In this document: positions 23,334 to 34,016 of the stretch, piece by piece
How positions within the stretch are numbered: the stretch's first letter is position 1
How the letters are laid out: the number at the start of each line of letters is the position of its first letter
Assembly (NCBI GenBank): GCA_021234155.1
Contig: JAJEKV010000049.1
Span: 9,898,292-9,962,291, forward strand
Direction: 5' to 3'
DNA: 64,000 nucleotides
Source: Isoetes taiwanensis
Lineage: Eukaryota > Streptophyta > Lycopodiopsida > Isoetales > Isoetaceae
Position numbers and translations under genes: made by a program
Notes under the pieces: model-generated
The model's input: the letters and a program-made list of their open reading frames with translations, nothing else
Told to the model about the DNA's origin: nothing
Database searches by the model: none

Positions 23334-23726
23334 ATGAAGTTGATCAGCTGCCTTGCAAGCCTCGTGGTTGGGCCGTGGCATGCTGATGCTTCAAAAGTTG
23401 CTAATAAATTCATCAAAAGTGCGTATTTATCTAGCGCGTGCTTGCGGGTATTGTCGGATCAACCCGGCCGAGGATGTTCTTGCAAAGTTACCATTTGCAA
23501 GAAACTAGTGGAGTGGACAAGAGCAAAAAAGCTACTTAATAAGGAGCAGCAAACAAGGGCGACGAGGGGAGGCAAGGGAGCATGCAAACAAGAATTAGAC
23601 GGGGAGGCAAGGCAGCAAACAAACAAGGCTGAGACGAGGGAGGCAAAGGAGCATACAAACAAGGGCATACAAACAAAGGAAGCGGAACAAAGAGGGGAAA
23701 AGAGGCAAAAGACAATGAAGGCATAG
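23334..23726 (+). CDS. Hypothetical 130-residue protein with charged tail
   Basis: An ATG-initiated frame of 130 codons ends in TAG just before the TA tract that starts the F array. Residues 1-30 are mildly hydrophobic. The middle has a Cys pair (GCSCKVTICKK). From about residue 65 the sequence is Lys/Arg/Glu/Gln/Thr-rich, with imperfect direct repeats containing QTNKAE and HTNKGIQTKEAEQ that reflect repeated AAACAAG units in the DNA. The tail is probably disordered or coiled coil. The minus frames over it are C/T-rich shadows. No family is recognised. Confidence 0.3.
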   Translation: MKLISCLASLVVGPWHADASKVANKFIKSAYLSSACLRVLSDQPGRGCSCKVTICKKLVEWTRAKKLLNKEQQTRATRGGKGACKQELDGEARQQTNKAETREAKEHTNKGIQTKEAEQRGEKRQKTMKA

Positions 23727-23749
23727 ATGGTTATTTAAAAGAAGAAACT

Positions 23750-23752
<3 letters not shown>

Positions 23753-23798
<46 letters not shown>

Positions 23799-23811
23799 TA
23801 AATATATATAA
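23753..23811. repeat. (TA)n tract before F1
   Basis: An alternating TA tract ends AAATATAAATATATATAACGAGG, the same left border as before F2. No G-run/hairpin module precedes it. Confidence 0.95.
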
Positions 23812-24306
23812 CGAGGTTGGAGGCAGTTTGCAACATAAGAGCTAGTTCACGACACTTGTGAAACTCATCTGGTTGTAGGAGATGTCAAAGTACTCTCTAC
23901 AACAGCTCAAAATACTAAGAGGCTGTGTTGTCTCCTTTATTGCATACGCTCAAAGTACTAGAGCTATGTTTTATCTGGAGCTTTTTGCATAGCGTCCAGA
24001 CTTTATTTAAGGCAGACTTTCCTTGGATATTTATGGTCACCTAGACATTGGCCATTACATGCACATCTTGGCTAGGGTCAACAAAATTGATGATAGTAGT
24101 TGGACTTGTCGAGGGAATGCTCCCTTACTTGCATCACGCAATGAGTATGGCAAGAAAAATAATTTGGAACCTTGGCTATATGCTTAGGCTTTGTTAAACA
24201 AAATTGACAAAAACATGAAAAATGGCTTAATGCCATACAAAATTAATAAGTATAATTTTGACCTTTAAATTTTCATGTCAATCATGTAAATTGGTTTAGG
24301 GCATGG

Positions 24307-24567
24307 GTGCCAAGCGACCCGCTGGTTGCTACCAACCCGGCTGGTTGCTACCAACCAGGAAGATTCGGATATGGCAAACAAAGCTCGGATCACCGGTTTT
24401 TATGCTCATTGCTCATCTTTGATGAAGGCTGGAAGATTCTATCCGCGACCCGATACAAAGCCACACAAAGAACACATATCGGTGTGTCTTACATTCTATT
24501 CTACGCCGTTAAATCTCTAGTTATGGGTAGAAATCGGGAAGAAACTTTGAAGAATAAAGCTTCATAA
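24307..24567 (+). CDS. Unrecognised exon-like stretch, F1
   Basis: Two overlapping plus frames (24307-24567 and 24326-24520) cover a segment repeated in F2 (27447-27764). The second reads MANKARITGFYAHCSSLMKA and continues with a Pro/Lys/His-rich part. At its start CTGGTTGCTAC is repeated twice. Indels break one or other frame in each copy, so the true reading frame is uncertain. No domain is recognised. Confidence 0.2.
   Translation: MPSDPLVATNPAGCYQPGRFGYGKQSSDHRFLCSLLIFDEGWKILSATRYKATQRTHIGVSYILFYAVKSLVMGRNREETLKNKAS
24341..24358. other. Perfect hairpin CTGGTTG/CAACCAG in F1
   Basis: A 7-bp perfect stem with a 4-nt CTAC loop, preceded by a near copy of its 5' half (GCTGGTTGCTACCAACC). 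It is also present in F2 at about 27480-27497. Confidence 0.6.
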
Positions 24568-25737
24568 AGAAAGCTGCAGATCACATTTAAGGTCAGATTT
24601 CAGAAATCGTTTTTCTGACATAGCTAATCTCGTCAAAACTTGACTGTTTTTCATGAAAAGATACGGCGTATTGTGCGTTTCGAAACATATAATTAATAAA
24701 AAACAGAGCTCGCTAAGAGCTATGCACATTTTTGTAGGGCTGTCATTTTATGGCAGCAAGTACTTATCTTCCATTTTTACAAGCTTAGACTTAAAATTTG
24801 ATGGAGATGCACCTAAGATGAAATATAGACTTAAGAAAGGGGCTTCTTTTGCTTCTATTCTCAAAAGTTTGGTTGCTTATATCTCTTACTATCGTCGGGT
24901 TAACTAACAAATCATGTAGCTTTACATATGATTTTTCAATGCTGGTGCGGTGCTAAGCTATGGGCTTGGAGCAAAAGCGGCGCCTTTGGCACTCTTTATC
25001 AAGATTGAAACTATCTTACGGGATCTGATTTTAAGATCAATGGTAGTTCTTAAAATAATGATCTAATTTGAGAACTTGGAAACTACCCAAATAAGGCGTA
25101 ATGTAAATACATCTTTGAAATAATGTTTCTTAGAATGCAAATGCATAGCGAGATAATTCATTGATAGGCTAAATTATTCTTGAACTAGTTATGTTCTACT
25201 TTGTATATCTCAGGGTTATGGGTAGAAAATCCTAGAAAAAAACTTTGAAGCAAAAGTTTCATAATAAAAGCTACCTGCAGATTTCATTAGGTCGGATTTC
25301 AGAAATCGTTTTCTGACATAGCAAATCTCTTCAAAACTTGACTGTTTTCCTTGAGAGGATAGAGCATATCATGCGTTTTCGAAACATATAATTAATAAAA
25401 AACAGAGTCTTGTGCTAAAGAGTTATGGCGGTTTAAATGCGGGGCTGTTATTTCATGGCAACAAATACTTATTCTTCATTTTGACATGCTTAGACTTAAA
25501 ATTTAGGAGAGATGCACCTAAGTCAAAATGTAGACTCGAGAAAAAAGGGCTTCTTTGCTTCTATTCTTGAGAAGTTTGGTTGCTTATATCTCTTGCTATT
25601 GTCATTTTAGATAACAAACTATGTAGCTCTCGAGTCTACTTTTTGGAGGCTATCGGTAATTTTGATTATACTATTATATTTTGAGCGCAATTTTTGGGAT
25701 TTAGAAAAATCTCAAGTTTTAATTCCATTTCTTTTTC

Positions 25738-26007
25738 TTGTTAGTTTTTTCGAGGGCAAAAGGATACAATTGGTGTCCGGTGATAAAGCTGAAGACCAAT
25801 GTACCTTTGGCAGATTATCGTTCATGTAGGGATTCCGCTAGCGTTTGCATGATTGGGCTGAAGATGCAGACTCTCTCCTCAATTGTCTCTATTTTTGCAA
25901 ACCGGGTTGGTGTTAGCGTGGAAGGTTATGGAATGGCCTTAAAAAATGTAGCGTATACTATGCACTTTGTATGTTATTGTCTAAACTATTCAATTTCAAT
26001 TCAATAA
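25738..26007 (+). CDS. Exon-like segment shared with B, F1 copy
   Basis: A frame of 89 codons includes LSSIVSIFANRVGVSVEGYG, similar to the B1 reading at 12109-12168. F2 at about 28870-29108 reads SLLNCLYFANGLVLAWKVM in another frame because of indels. Upstream the DNA of all three copies shares GGGCAAAAAGGATACAATTGG. This is the best coding candidate in the F/B family. The product is unknown. Confidence 0.3.
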   Translation: MLVFSRAKGYNWCPVIKLKTNVPLADYRSCRDSASVCMIGLKMQTLSSIVSIFANRVGVSVEGYGMALKNVAYTMHFVCYCLNYSISIQ

Positions 26008-26149
26008 TAGTGCATTTTGCAATTTACTCGATATTACTTTATGTTTTAAGCTTAAAAATTTTGCTACAACAACTTTGCATTAAGGTTACATGGTTTTGGG
26101 GCTTGAGAAATCAGCCTTCTGGGTTGCCTTGAATGCTAAGTGTTGAATT

Positions 26150-26362
26150 ATGTTTATGAATATTTTGCAACTACTTTTCATTGAGAATACATGGTTTTGG
26201 GGCTTGAAAATGGGTCCTCTACCGGGTAGCCTTAATGGAAAGATATACACAATATCTTTTACGTTGAAAGGAGAAAAACTTGTTTATGTGAAAATAATGA
26301 AGCGACTTCCCGGACAAGTATTGAGCTTATTTAGTATTCTTGTTGGACTCATTTGGTTTTAG
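26150..26362 (+). CDS. Unrecognised frame over the TGGTTTTGGGGCTTG repeat, F1
   Basis: A 70-codon frame covers the second copy of the duplicated TGGTTTTGGGGCTTGA segment (reading TWFWGLK) and runs on to a hydrophobic end, LFSILVGLIWF. F2 is shifted by indels. Low coding likelihood. Confidence 0.15.
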   Translation: MFMNILQLLFIENTWFWGLKMGPLPGSLNGKIYTISFTLKGEKLVYVKIMKRLPGQVLSLFSILVGLIWF

Positions 26363-26422
26363 GGCACAGGTAGTGCGGGGACGAGAATTTCTCTAACCCG
26401 GTTAAGTGACCAAGTTAGGAGT

Positions 26423-26716
26423 ATGGATTTGGCTAGATTAGACCCTAGGCAAAGGAAAGTATATATCTTTGAAACATCTGTTATCATATTCAAGGATATG
26501 AAACTCTATCCTTTTGAGTCCACTGAATTAATTGAACCACAGTACACCTCTCGTGATTTATTGAACATTATGTTTTCCATTAACTTTGCTCTACCATTAC
26601 ATTGGCTATTACTTATTTGCTACTTACTTGTTTGTTTGCTATTTACTTATGCATTGGGACATTTAAAAATGACAAATCACGAGCCGAGAATGATGGCGGA
26701 TTTCTATGGTTTATGA
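26423..26716 (+). CDS. Unrecognised 97-codon frame, F1 only
   Basis: It starts MDLARLDPRQRKVYIFETSV and has a hydrophobic segment near residues 58-80 (LPLHWLLLICYLLVCLLFTY), possibly a membrane helix. F2 is cut inside this frame, just after the codons for GKVY, where the TA tract begins, so no second full copy exists for comparison. Confidence 0.25.
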   Translation: MDLARLDPRQRKVYIFETSVIIFKDMKLYPFESTELIEPQYTSRDLLNIMFSINFALPLHWLLLICYLLVCLLFTYALGHLKMTNHEPRMMADFYGL

Positions 26717-26820
26717 ACATTAAAAACTGGGGCTTCTTGAAACTGAGCATGACCATAAAGGTATGAATATCTGCTATGAGATTTATCTTTTATCTTTTAA
26801 CATTGTAACTATTGGGGTAG

Positions 26821-26919
26821 CGTGGGGTCCTGGCGAGATGATGCTAGGTACCCTCTCCTTCTCCAATACTAAGATTTTTCTTTTAGGACCCTACATCCTG
26901 CGGTAGGAGGGTAGGTTGC
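26821..26919 (+). other. 3' unit module, F1 end
   Basis: GGGTCCTGGC (26825-26834) pairs with GCTAGGTACCC (26843-26853) through ten base pairs, with one G-T wobble and one bulged T. Then comes GCGGTAGGAGGGTAGG (about 26900), a variant of GGTTGGAGGTAGGG, then the TA palindrome. The stem architecture matches B1. Confidence 0.6.
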
Positions 26920-26949
26920 TATATATATATATAAATATAAATATATATA
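26920..26949. repeat. TA palindrome between F1 and F2
   Basis: ATATATATATATAAATATAAATATATATAA, followed directly by the second F copy. Confidence 0.9.
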
Positions 26950-29577
26950 ACGAGGGTTGGAGGCGGTTGCAACATAAGAGCTAATTCGGACTTTGTGAAA
27001 CTCATACCGTTGTAGGAGATGTCAAGTACTCTCACAACAACGGCTCAAAATACTAATTTGTGTTGTCTCCTTTATTGCATCGCTCAAAGTACTAGAGCTA
27101 TGTTTTATCTGGGGCTTTTGCATAGCGTCAGGACTTTATTTAAAGGCGGACTTTCCTTGGATATTTATGGTCACCTAGACATTGGCCATTACATGCACAT
27201 CTTGGCTAGGGTCAACAAAAATTGATGATAGTAATTTGCCGGACTTGTCGAGGAGGAATGTGCCCTTGCCTTACATCTTTGCAATGGTATAGCAAGAAAA
27301 ATAATTTGGAGACCTTGGCTATATGCTTAGGCTTTGTTAAACAAAATTGACAAAAACATGAAAAATGGCTTAATGCCATACAAAATTAATAAGTATAATT
27401 TTGACCTTTAAATTTTTCATGTCAATCATATAAATTGGTTTAGGGCATGCAAACGACCGCCTGGTTGCTTACCAACCCGGCTGGTTGCTACCAACCAGAA
27501 AGGTTCGGATATGGCAAACAAAGCTCCGGATCTCGGATTTTATGCTCATTGCTCATCTTTGATGGAAATTTTGGAAGATTCTATCCGAGCCCGATACAAA
27601 AGCCACACAAAGAACACATATCAGGTGTGTGCCCATTTCTATTCTACGCCGTAAATCCTCTAGTTATGGGTAGGAAATCGAGGAAAAAAACTTTGAAGAA
27701 TAAAGCTTCGCCAAGAAGCTGCGGATCACATTTAGGTCAGTTCAGAAATCGTTTTACGACATAGCTAATCTCGTCAAAACTTGACTGTTTTCATGAAAAG
27801 ATAGGCGTATTGTCGTTTCGAAACATATAATTAATAAAAAGCGGCTACTTGCTAAGAGCTATGCCTGTTTTTAGGGGCTGTCATTTATGGCAGCAAGTAT
27901 ATCTTCCATTTTTACAAGCTTAGACTTAAAATTTGATGGAGATGCACCTAAAAGATGAAATATAGACTTAAGAAAGGGGCTTCTTTTGCTTCTATTCTCA
28001 AAGTTTGGTTGCTTATATCTCTTACTATAAGTGGTTAACTAACAAATCATGTAGCTTTACATATGATTTTTCAATGCAAAAGCGATTGCTAAGCTGGGCT
28101 TGGAGCAAAAACCGGCCTTTGGCACTCTTTATCAAGATTGAAACTATCTTACAGATCTGAGTTTTAAGATCAATGGTAGTTCTTAAAATAATGATCTAAT
28201 TTGAGAACTTGGAAAACTACCCAAATAAGGCGTAATGTAAATACATCTTTGAAATAATGTTTCTTAGAATGCAAATGCATAAGCGAGATAATTCATTGAT
28301 AGGCTAAATTATTCTTGAACTAGTTATGTTCTACTTTGTATATCTCAGGGTTATGGAGTAAAATCCTAGAAAAAACTTTTGAAAACAAAAGTTTCATAAT
28401 AAATTTCTTGATTTCATTAGGTCGGATTTCAGAAATCGTTTTCTGACATAGCAAATCTCTTCAAAACTTGACTGTTTTCCTTGGGAGGATGAGCGCATAT
28501 CATGCGTTTCGAAACATATAATTAATAAAAAAGAGTCTTGTGCTAAGAGTTATGGCAGTTTATGCGGGCTGTTATTTCATGGCGAGCAAATACTTATTCT
28601 TCATTTTGACATGCTTAGACTTAAAATTTCAGAGAGATGCACCTAAGTCAAAATGTAGACTCGGGAAAAAAGAGCTTCTTTGCTTCTATTCTTGAGAAGT
28701 TTGGTTGCTTATATCTCTTGCTATTGTCATTTAGATAACAAACTATGTAGCTCTCCGTCTACTTTTTGGAGGCTATGGTAATTTTGATTATACTATTATA
28801 TTTTTGAGCTGCAATTTTGGGATTTAAGAAAAATCTCAAGTTTTAATTCCATTTCTCTTTCTTGTTAGCGTTTTTCGAGGGGCAAAAAGGATACAATTGG
28901 TGATCGGTGATAAGGAGAGATGATGTACCTTTTAGCCCTTACATCGTTCAAAGGGATTCTTGCTAACGTTTGCATGATTGCTGCTAAGATGCTGGGCTCT
29001 CTCCTCAATTGTCTCTATTTTGCAAACGGGTTGGTGTTAGCGTGGAAGGTTATGGAATGGCCCAAAAAAAATAGCTTATATATATGCACTTTGTATGTTA
29101 TTGTCTAAACTATTCAATTTCAATTCAATAATAGTGCATTTTTTGCAATTTACTCGATATTACTTTATGTTTTTAGCTTAAAATTTTGCTACAACAACTT
29201 TGCATTAAGGTTACATGGTTTTGGGGCTTGAAATCAGCCTTCTACCAGGTTGCCTTGAATGCTAAGTGTTGAATTATGTTTATGAATATTTTGCAACTAC
29301 TTTTCATTGAGAATACATGGTTTTGGGGCTTGAAATCGGGTCCTCTACCGGGTAGCCTTAATGGAAAGATATACTAATAATCTTGCCCGCGTTGAAAGGA
29401 AAAACTTGTTTATGTGAAAATAATGAACGACTTAGGACAAGTATTGAGCTTATTTAGTATTCTTGTTGGACTCATTTGGTTTTAGGGCTTTGGGTAGTGC
29501 AGGGCAATTTCTCTAGCCGGTTAAGTGACCAAGTTAGGAGTATGGATTTGGCTAGATTAGACCCTAGGCAAGGGAAA

Positions 29578-29578
<1 letters not shown>
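26950..29578 (+). repeat. F unit, 3'-truncated copy F2
   Basis: It repeats F1 but stops at GGAAAGTATATAT, where F1 continues with CTTTGAAACATC. The 7-nt TATATAT at that point is where the following 90-bp TA tract begins. The 3' module is therefore missing. Confidence 0.9.

Positions 29579-29669
<91 letters not shown>
29579..29669. repeat. (TA)n tract joining F2 to C1
   Basis: A pure TA tract of about 90 bp. Frames through it encode only Tyr/Ile alternation and are not genes. Confidence 0.95.
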
Positions 29670-29671
<2 letters not shown>

Positions 29672-31312
29672 AATTAACGGATGGTTTTGCCCGGTACAAG
29701 GCTCGGAAGTTAATTTAAAAACCTATCTTTGATAGTGTCTCAAATTATCGCATACTAACATTTGGGTAAGAATCGTGAGCCGGATCGGAAAAATACAATC
29801 TTGGTACATGACATCTCGGATAGGGCACAAAGACATGGCCCTTGGTAAGCAATAGGATACACCACGTAACATTGTGGAAAAAATGGTGCGGTGCATTTCG
29901 AAACATGGGCGAGCATAGCCTAGTTGGTGGTCTACCCTACTCGGCACAAGCATAGCGGGCAAGATGGAATAACATGCCGAGATGTGAAAATAAGGACATG
30001 ACCAGGTGGGGTTTGTTTTTAGAAATAATTGAGCTTTGTTTTAGAAACATTTGAGGAGTTAAGATGTTGCCTCACGGTATGTGGGTGGCATCTCTAGTCT
30101 TAATGATGGAGCCAAGTTAGGGCTAAGGAGAATTAAAATATCGTTAAAGTCTTATCTAGACTAATGCACTTCCCCTATAAAGGAATATGGCTTCTGTCAA
30201 AGTTAATGCCTAAGGGCATAAATACAATGCCTATGGGCATAAATAAAAGGTTGAACAGGTTTGGACACCAAGAAGATGGAAATTAAAAAACAAGCAAGGT
30301 TGGACATTATAAAAACTTGGAGAGGTGACCACAAGCAAGGTATAGATGGCAAAATATTTTCGGGGATGGCAAAGGCATGGTCCTACATGAGTAATAGATT
30401 AAAGCATTTTCACATTAATGGCTATAGCTAGGAGACATAAAAGAAGATGAACATCTTGCTTGAGATGCATATGGGAAGGACTAACACATAGCATATGTTC
30501 AAGATCTTTGTTCCGGAATGTTATGCCAATGAGGTTGCCTAGTCTACAAAAGCAGTAGCATGTTGGTAAAGCTTGAATAACATGGCGATTGCAACATAGG
30601 TGCATATGATCTTGCATTTGAGTATATTACGCATAACATCTCGGATAGCACACAAGGACATGACCCTAAAAAAGTAATAAGAGCGGACATAGCATCTGAG
30701 TAAGATGGCGACATGTAACTTAGGTTCGTGATATCGTTTTGCAATGTTAAGCCTAGATGGCGGATTACGCTCTACTCGGCCTGGCTGGTGACAAGAATGA
30801 ACAACATGGGGAGATGTAAAACAAAGGCGATGCCCATAAAATGTTATCTTTAGCAATAGGCGATAAACCATGTAGCATTAAAATGTTTTAAGTGTATAGG
30901 TTGACATCTTGATCTTAAATCCTTTGGTGGGCTTGCTTTACGGGCTAAGGAGAATCACAATACTATAGGGTCTCCTCTAGACTAATATGCACTTTCCCCA
31001 TAAGGGAATATGGTTTTCCGTTAAAATTAATGCTTATGGGCATAATTGCAAAAGTTTGACACAAAAATTTGTGCACGAAGGATGGAAATTAAACAAGCAA
31101 AAGGTGGACAATTTTTTAAAAAATATGTAGAGGTGACTAGAAGCCGGATATAAGGGGCATAACATTTTCGGATTGCATAAACCATGAAAAATCTGGTTTT
31201 ACATACTAACATTTGGGTAACATTCGTGAGATAGAACGAGAAAAAATACAATCTTTTTGGTACATTTTAGGGTTAGGTATCTCTGGGGACAGATCTCAAG
31301 AGGCCCTAAGTT

Positions 31313-31960
31313 CGATAATGGCGGCAAATGGGCGCAAGTACTCATCGATATGGTATCATGGTAAAGAATCTTTGCATCGTCATTGGGCATGGACAAGTCG
31401 GGCCTAGCGGATCTTGCATGATCATGCAAATCGGCTCCATCTTGGCTGGTACTTCTTCATCTGCTAAATTTACATGGCTTTCTATTTTAGCTAAAGCAAA
31501 TCATGGAGCCGACATGGCCCGCGATGCATGAGACCCACGGTCAAAAGCGAGAGGCGCTTCCACCAGCGACATTTTATCTTTGTCAAAACACATCGGAAAC
31601 CGCCTTGGTTCTTGGAAAAGCGCCTTGGTTCTTGCCGTTCAAATGGCCAAGAGCAAATTAACAAGGCGAAATGATAGGTCTGATCAAAGGGGCGGAATTG
31701 ATCTACAAGCCCTTTGCAAGAAAGAGGAGGAAGCCTTTGCTCAGCCGAGCAAAATGTTTCTAATGAGCATTGTAGAAGCATCGGTGGCAAAAGCCAACAC
31801 AAGGAAGGGTGGAGATGTCGACTAATATATCCGAGGCAACTAGCGGTGAGTGGAGGATACGGGTTATCAAGCACATGGAGCAAAACCGAGAAATACAACA
31901 AGTGCGGAGAACAATGAGGACGAAATGGATTTGGAGCTTCAAGCTGAATCGGTTCTTTAT
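31313..31960 (+). CDS. Unrecognised gene-like region, C1
   Basis: Consecutive plus frames (31213-31407, 31328-31531, 31580-31825) give MAANGRKYSSIWYHGKE, then KFTWLSILAKANHGADMA, then a Lys/Glu-rich part with EEEAFAQPSKMFLMSIVE. The same peptides recur, shifted by indels, in C2 (about 35665-36310) and C3 (40038-40690). Conservation of the peptide text, rather than only of a frame, suggests one real exon or two. A large minus frame (31491-32051, 186 codons) covers the same bases, but its homolog in C3 is broken and I treat it as a shadow. The family is unknown. Confidence 0.3.
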
Positions 31961-32569
31961 GAATTAATAATGTTTTTCGGTTTTTCTGAGGCAAGCTGGT
32001 TATGCTTTGACTAAATAACAATAAATTAACCCTTAAATCTAGGCTGGTCACATGGTGTATAATGCGTAATAGGGCAAAGCGACAAGTAAATTATATCTTT
32101 GAACATGGAGTAAATCTGAGAAGAATAGATGTAAACTACGAATCTTGAATATCACGGTTGTAGAAACGGGTATGTCTAAATGGTAAGGTTTATCGCATTT
32201 AGTATGCATAAACTTGGCTGAAAGGATAGCCATAGGTGGAGCAACTCTATGCCATAAGACCAGCAATGGCACAAAGAAAGGCTGATGGGGCAATATCGCT
32301 TATCAGTGGCTCATATGAACCGACCTTGAGTTGTGAGGGAATCGATATGTCACAACAACCAAATAGCGTGCAATCTACCTTGAGTTATGATTAGTATTAC
32401 AATAGAATTTACGGACTCCGTTTCCCCTTTGGAATTCGGATCGGTCACGTAGGAGACCATAGGCTCCTATCTTTGAAATTTAGCTGTTATTCTTATTATC
32501 TGGCTGAATTCTTTTTTTTGAGCTATCTTAAATTTGAATTATTTGGATTATATTATGAAGTATATAATT

Positions 32570-32690
32570 TGGTGAAAGGCGTTAAGCCGTGCTTGACTAT
32601 TGCTTACACGCTAATCCCTCTCTTGGTTACCCATTAGGCTAACACTTGGTGGTTGGATTGGGGGTAACGGTCTAACACCTCGATTCATGC
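32570..32690 (+). ncRNA. C/D structured element, C1 copy
   Basis: It is related to the D element: TTTGGTGAAAGGCGTTAAGCC, then GCTTGACTATTGCTTA, TTGGTTACCCATTAGGCTAAC and GGTAAC, in the same order and spacing. The long-range stem GTGCTTGAC with GTCTAACAC is imperfect in this copy. Confidence 0.35.
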
Positions 32691-33904
32691 ATTTTTGATG
32701 TTTTGGATCTTGTGGAAGTTAAGGATGCATTGAAGAAATATAATTGAAGCATTGAGACAAAGCGACATTATCAATTTCTGTAAAATCGTCTTGTTTGTTA
32801 CATTTGAGTAAGGTAATGCCTTTTAAATTACAAAATCCTTTCTAGTATATGACTCAATCTATTCAATAATGGGATGGACCACACTTATTGATGGATGTTG
32901 AGGTGAAACTATGGCTTATGGAAGCCTTCTAGACAGTGACTAAACCAGGATTGTAAGTCTTTTTTTTTGAATCACGATGGAAAATGTTTATCTGCTTCTA
33001 CGAAACGTAAAATGGAAAAAAGGCTTGCAAGGAATTAGCACAATCTATCTGAATTGAGGCATTGGTGATTTACGATTTCTTTTCGATTTACGTATTCATT
33101 TTAAAACAGGTCTACATATAATACTGAGCATGGCATATATGAATTTAATTAAAAAAAAGCTTTTGCTTAAAGATATCCTCAGGGCGCACGTTGCTAGTGT
33201 ATGGTATAATCCATGGAACAAGAATTTGTAAAACAGTGGAATATTTAAGATTACAACAAAGAATATGATGATGTATTAATGACATATGTCAATAAATGTT
33301 GGATCTCAAGGCTATCTCAAACCTTATGGTGAGAAGCGATAATTTCTAAAGCCCATGGTTTAGAAAGCCAAGTCTTTAGTCAAGGCTTTGGCAAGTTTAT
33401 ATATTAAAGTGACTTGGTACACGGTTTAACTAGTGTGAGTCTTGGAGATCCAACTCTAGTAATGTGCGCCTTCTTGAACATGTGGAATAGCATGACTTGT
33501 AGTTGCGGATGTGATGCATGTGTTTGATAATATACTAAGCATTCTTTCTAGCGGGGAAGCAAATATGGAGAACAACTATGATATGGTACATGAAGCTATA
33601 GATCAACAAGATACTCTTGGTGCGTTGGCTGGATGGATGGTATATGGCGGTGCAAAACAAGGACTAATGGCGCATTGCAGAAAAGGATGGTCATTGGAGG
33701 CATGCACATTCTAGGTAATGCCTACCTTAAAAAAGTTTTTTTCAAAAAAGCATATGCTAAAATAAGTGAGCAATCATTGTATGACTAGACTACAAAAGTG
33801 CGACCTTTGGCCAAACATAGCAAGCCCTGGGCATTACCATTAAAAAGCAAATATGCCAGCGATATGCGGTATTATTGGCTATGGTTTCTTAACATTAGTA
33901 TAGT

Positions 33905-33992
33905 CGAGGGGGGATCCCTATGAGTATAGGGTCCTCCTGTCCCTATACTCAGCAGGTATTTCACTGCCTTCAGGTTGGAGGTAGGGTTTAGC
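33905..33992 (+). other. 3' unit module, C1 end
   Basis: A G-run (33908-33913) is followed by a perfect 10-bp stem GAGTATAGGG (33922-33931) with CCCTATACTC (33941-33950) around a 9-nt loop. Then come ACTGCCTTCAGGTTGGAGG and TAGGGTTTAGC, then the TA palindrome. Confidence 0.7.
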
Positions 33993-34016
33993 TTATATAT
34001 ATACATATATATATAT
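33993..34016. repeat. TA palindrome between C1 and C2
   Basis: TATATATATACATATATATATAT, followed directly by the start of C2. Confidence 0.9.

Larger units (their letters stand above)
23812..26919 (+). repeat. F unit, complete copy F1
   Basis: About 3.1 kb, repeated in F2. It contains an old internal duplication of about 400 bp (24518-24925 against 25212-25635, both with CAGAAATCGTTTTCTGACATAG-like and CATATAATTAATAAAAA segments). The distal part is homologous to B. Stretches outside the listed frames (23812-24300, 24925-25210) show nothing recognisable. Confidence 0.9.
29670..33992 (+). repeat. C unit, copy C1
   Basis: A unit of about 4.35 kb starts CAAATTAACGGATGGTTTTG and ends in the 3' module. 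The first 1.9 kb contains diverged internal repeats: the segment with ACATCTCGGATAG, CACAAAGACATG and CCC at about 29810 recurs at about 30637, and CATACTAACATTTGGGTAA at 29752 recurs at 31202. Gene-like sequence lies at 31313-31960 and the C/D structured element at 32570-32690. No gene is recognised at 32700-33500. The 33511-33714 frame (67 codons, MMHVFDNILSILSSGEANME) is unrecognised and broken in other copies. Confidence 0.92.

Noticed and set aside
31491-32051. 186-codon minus-strand frame in C1, the longest in the window
   Set aside because: Its counterparts in C2 and C3 are broken, while the plus-strand peptides over the same bases recur in the other copies, so it is probably a shadow.
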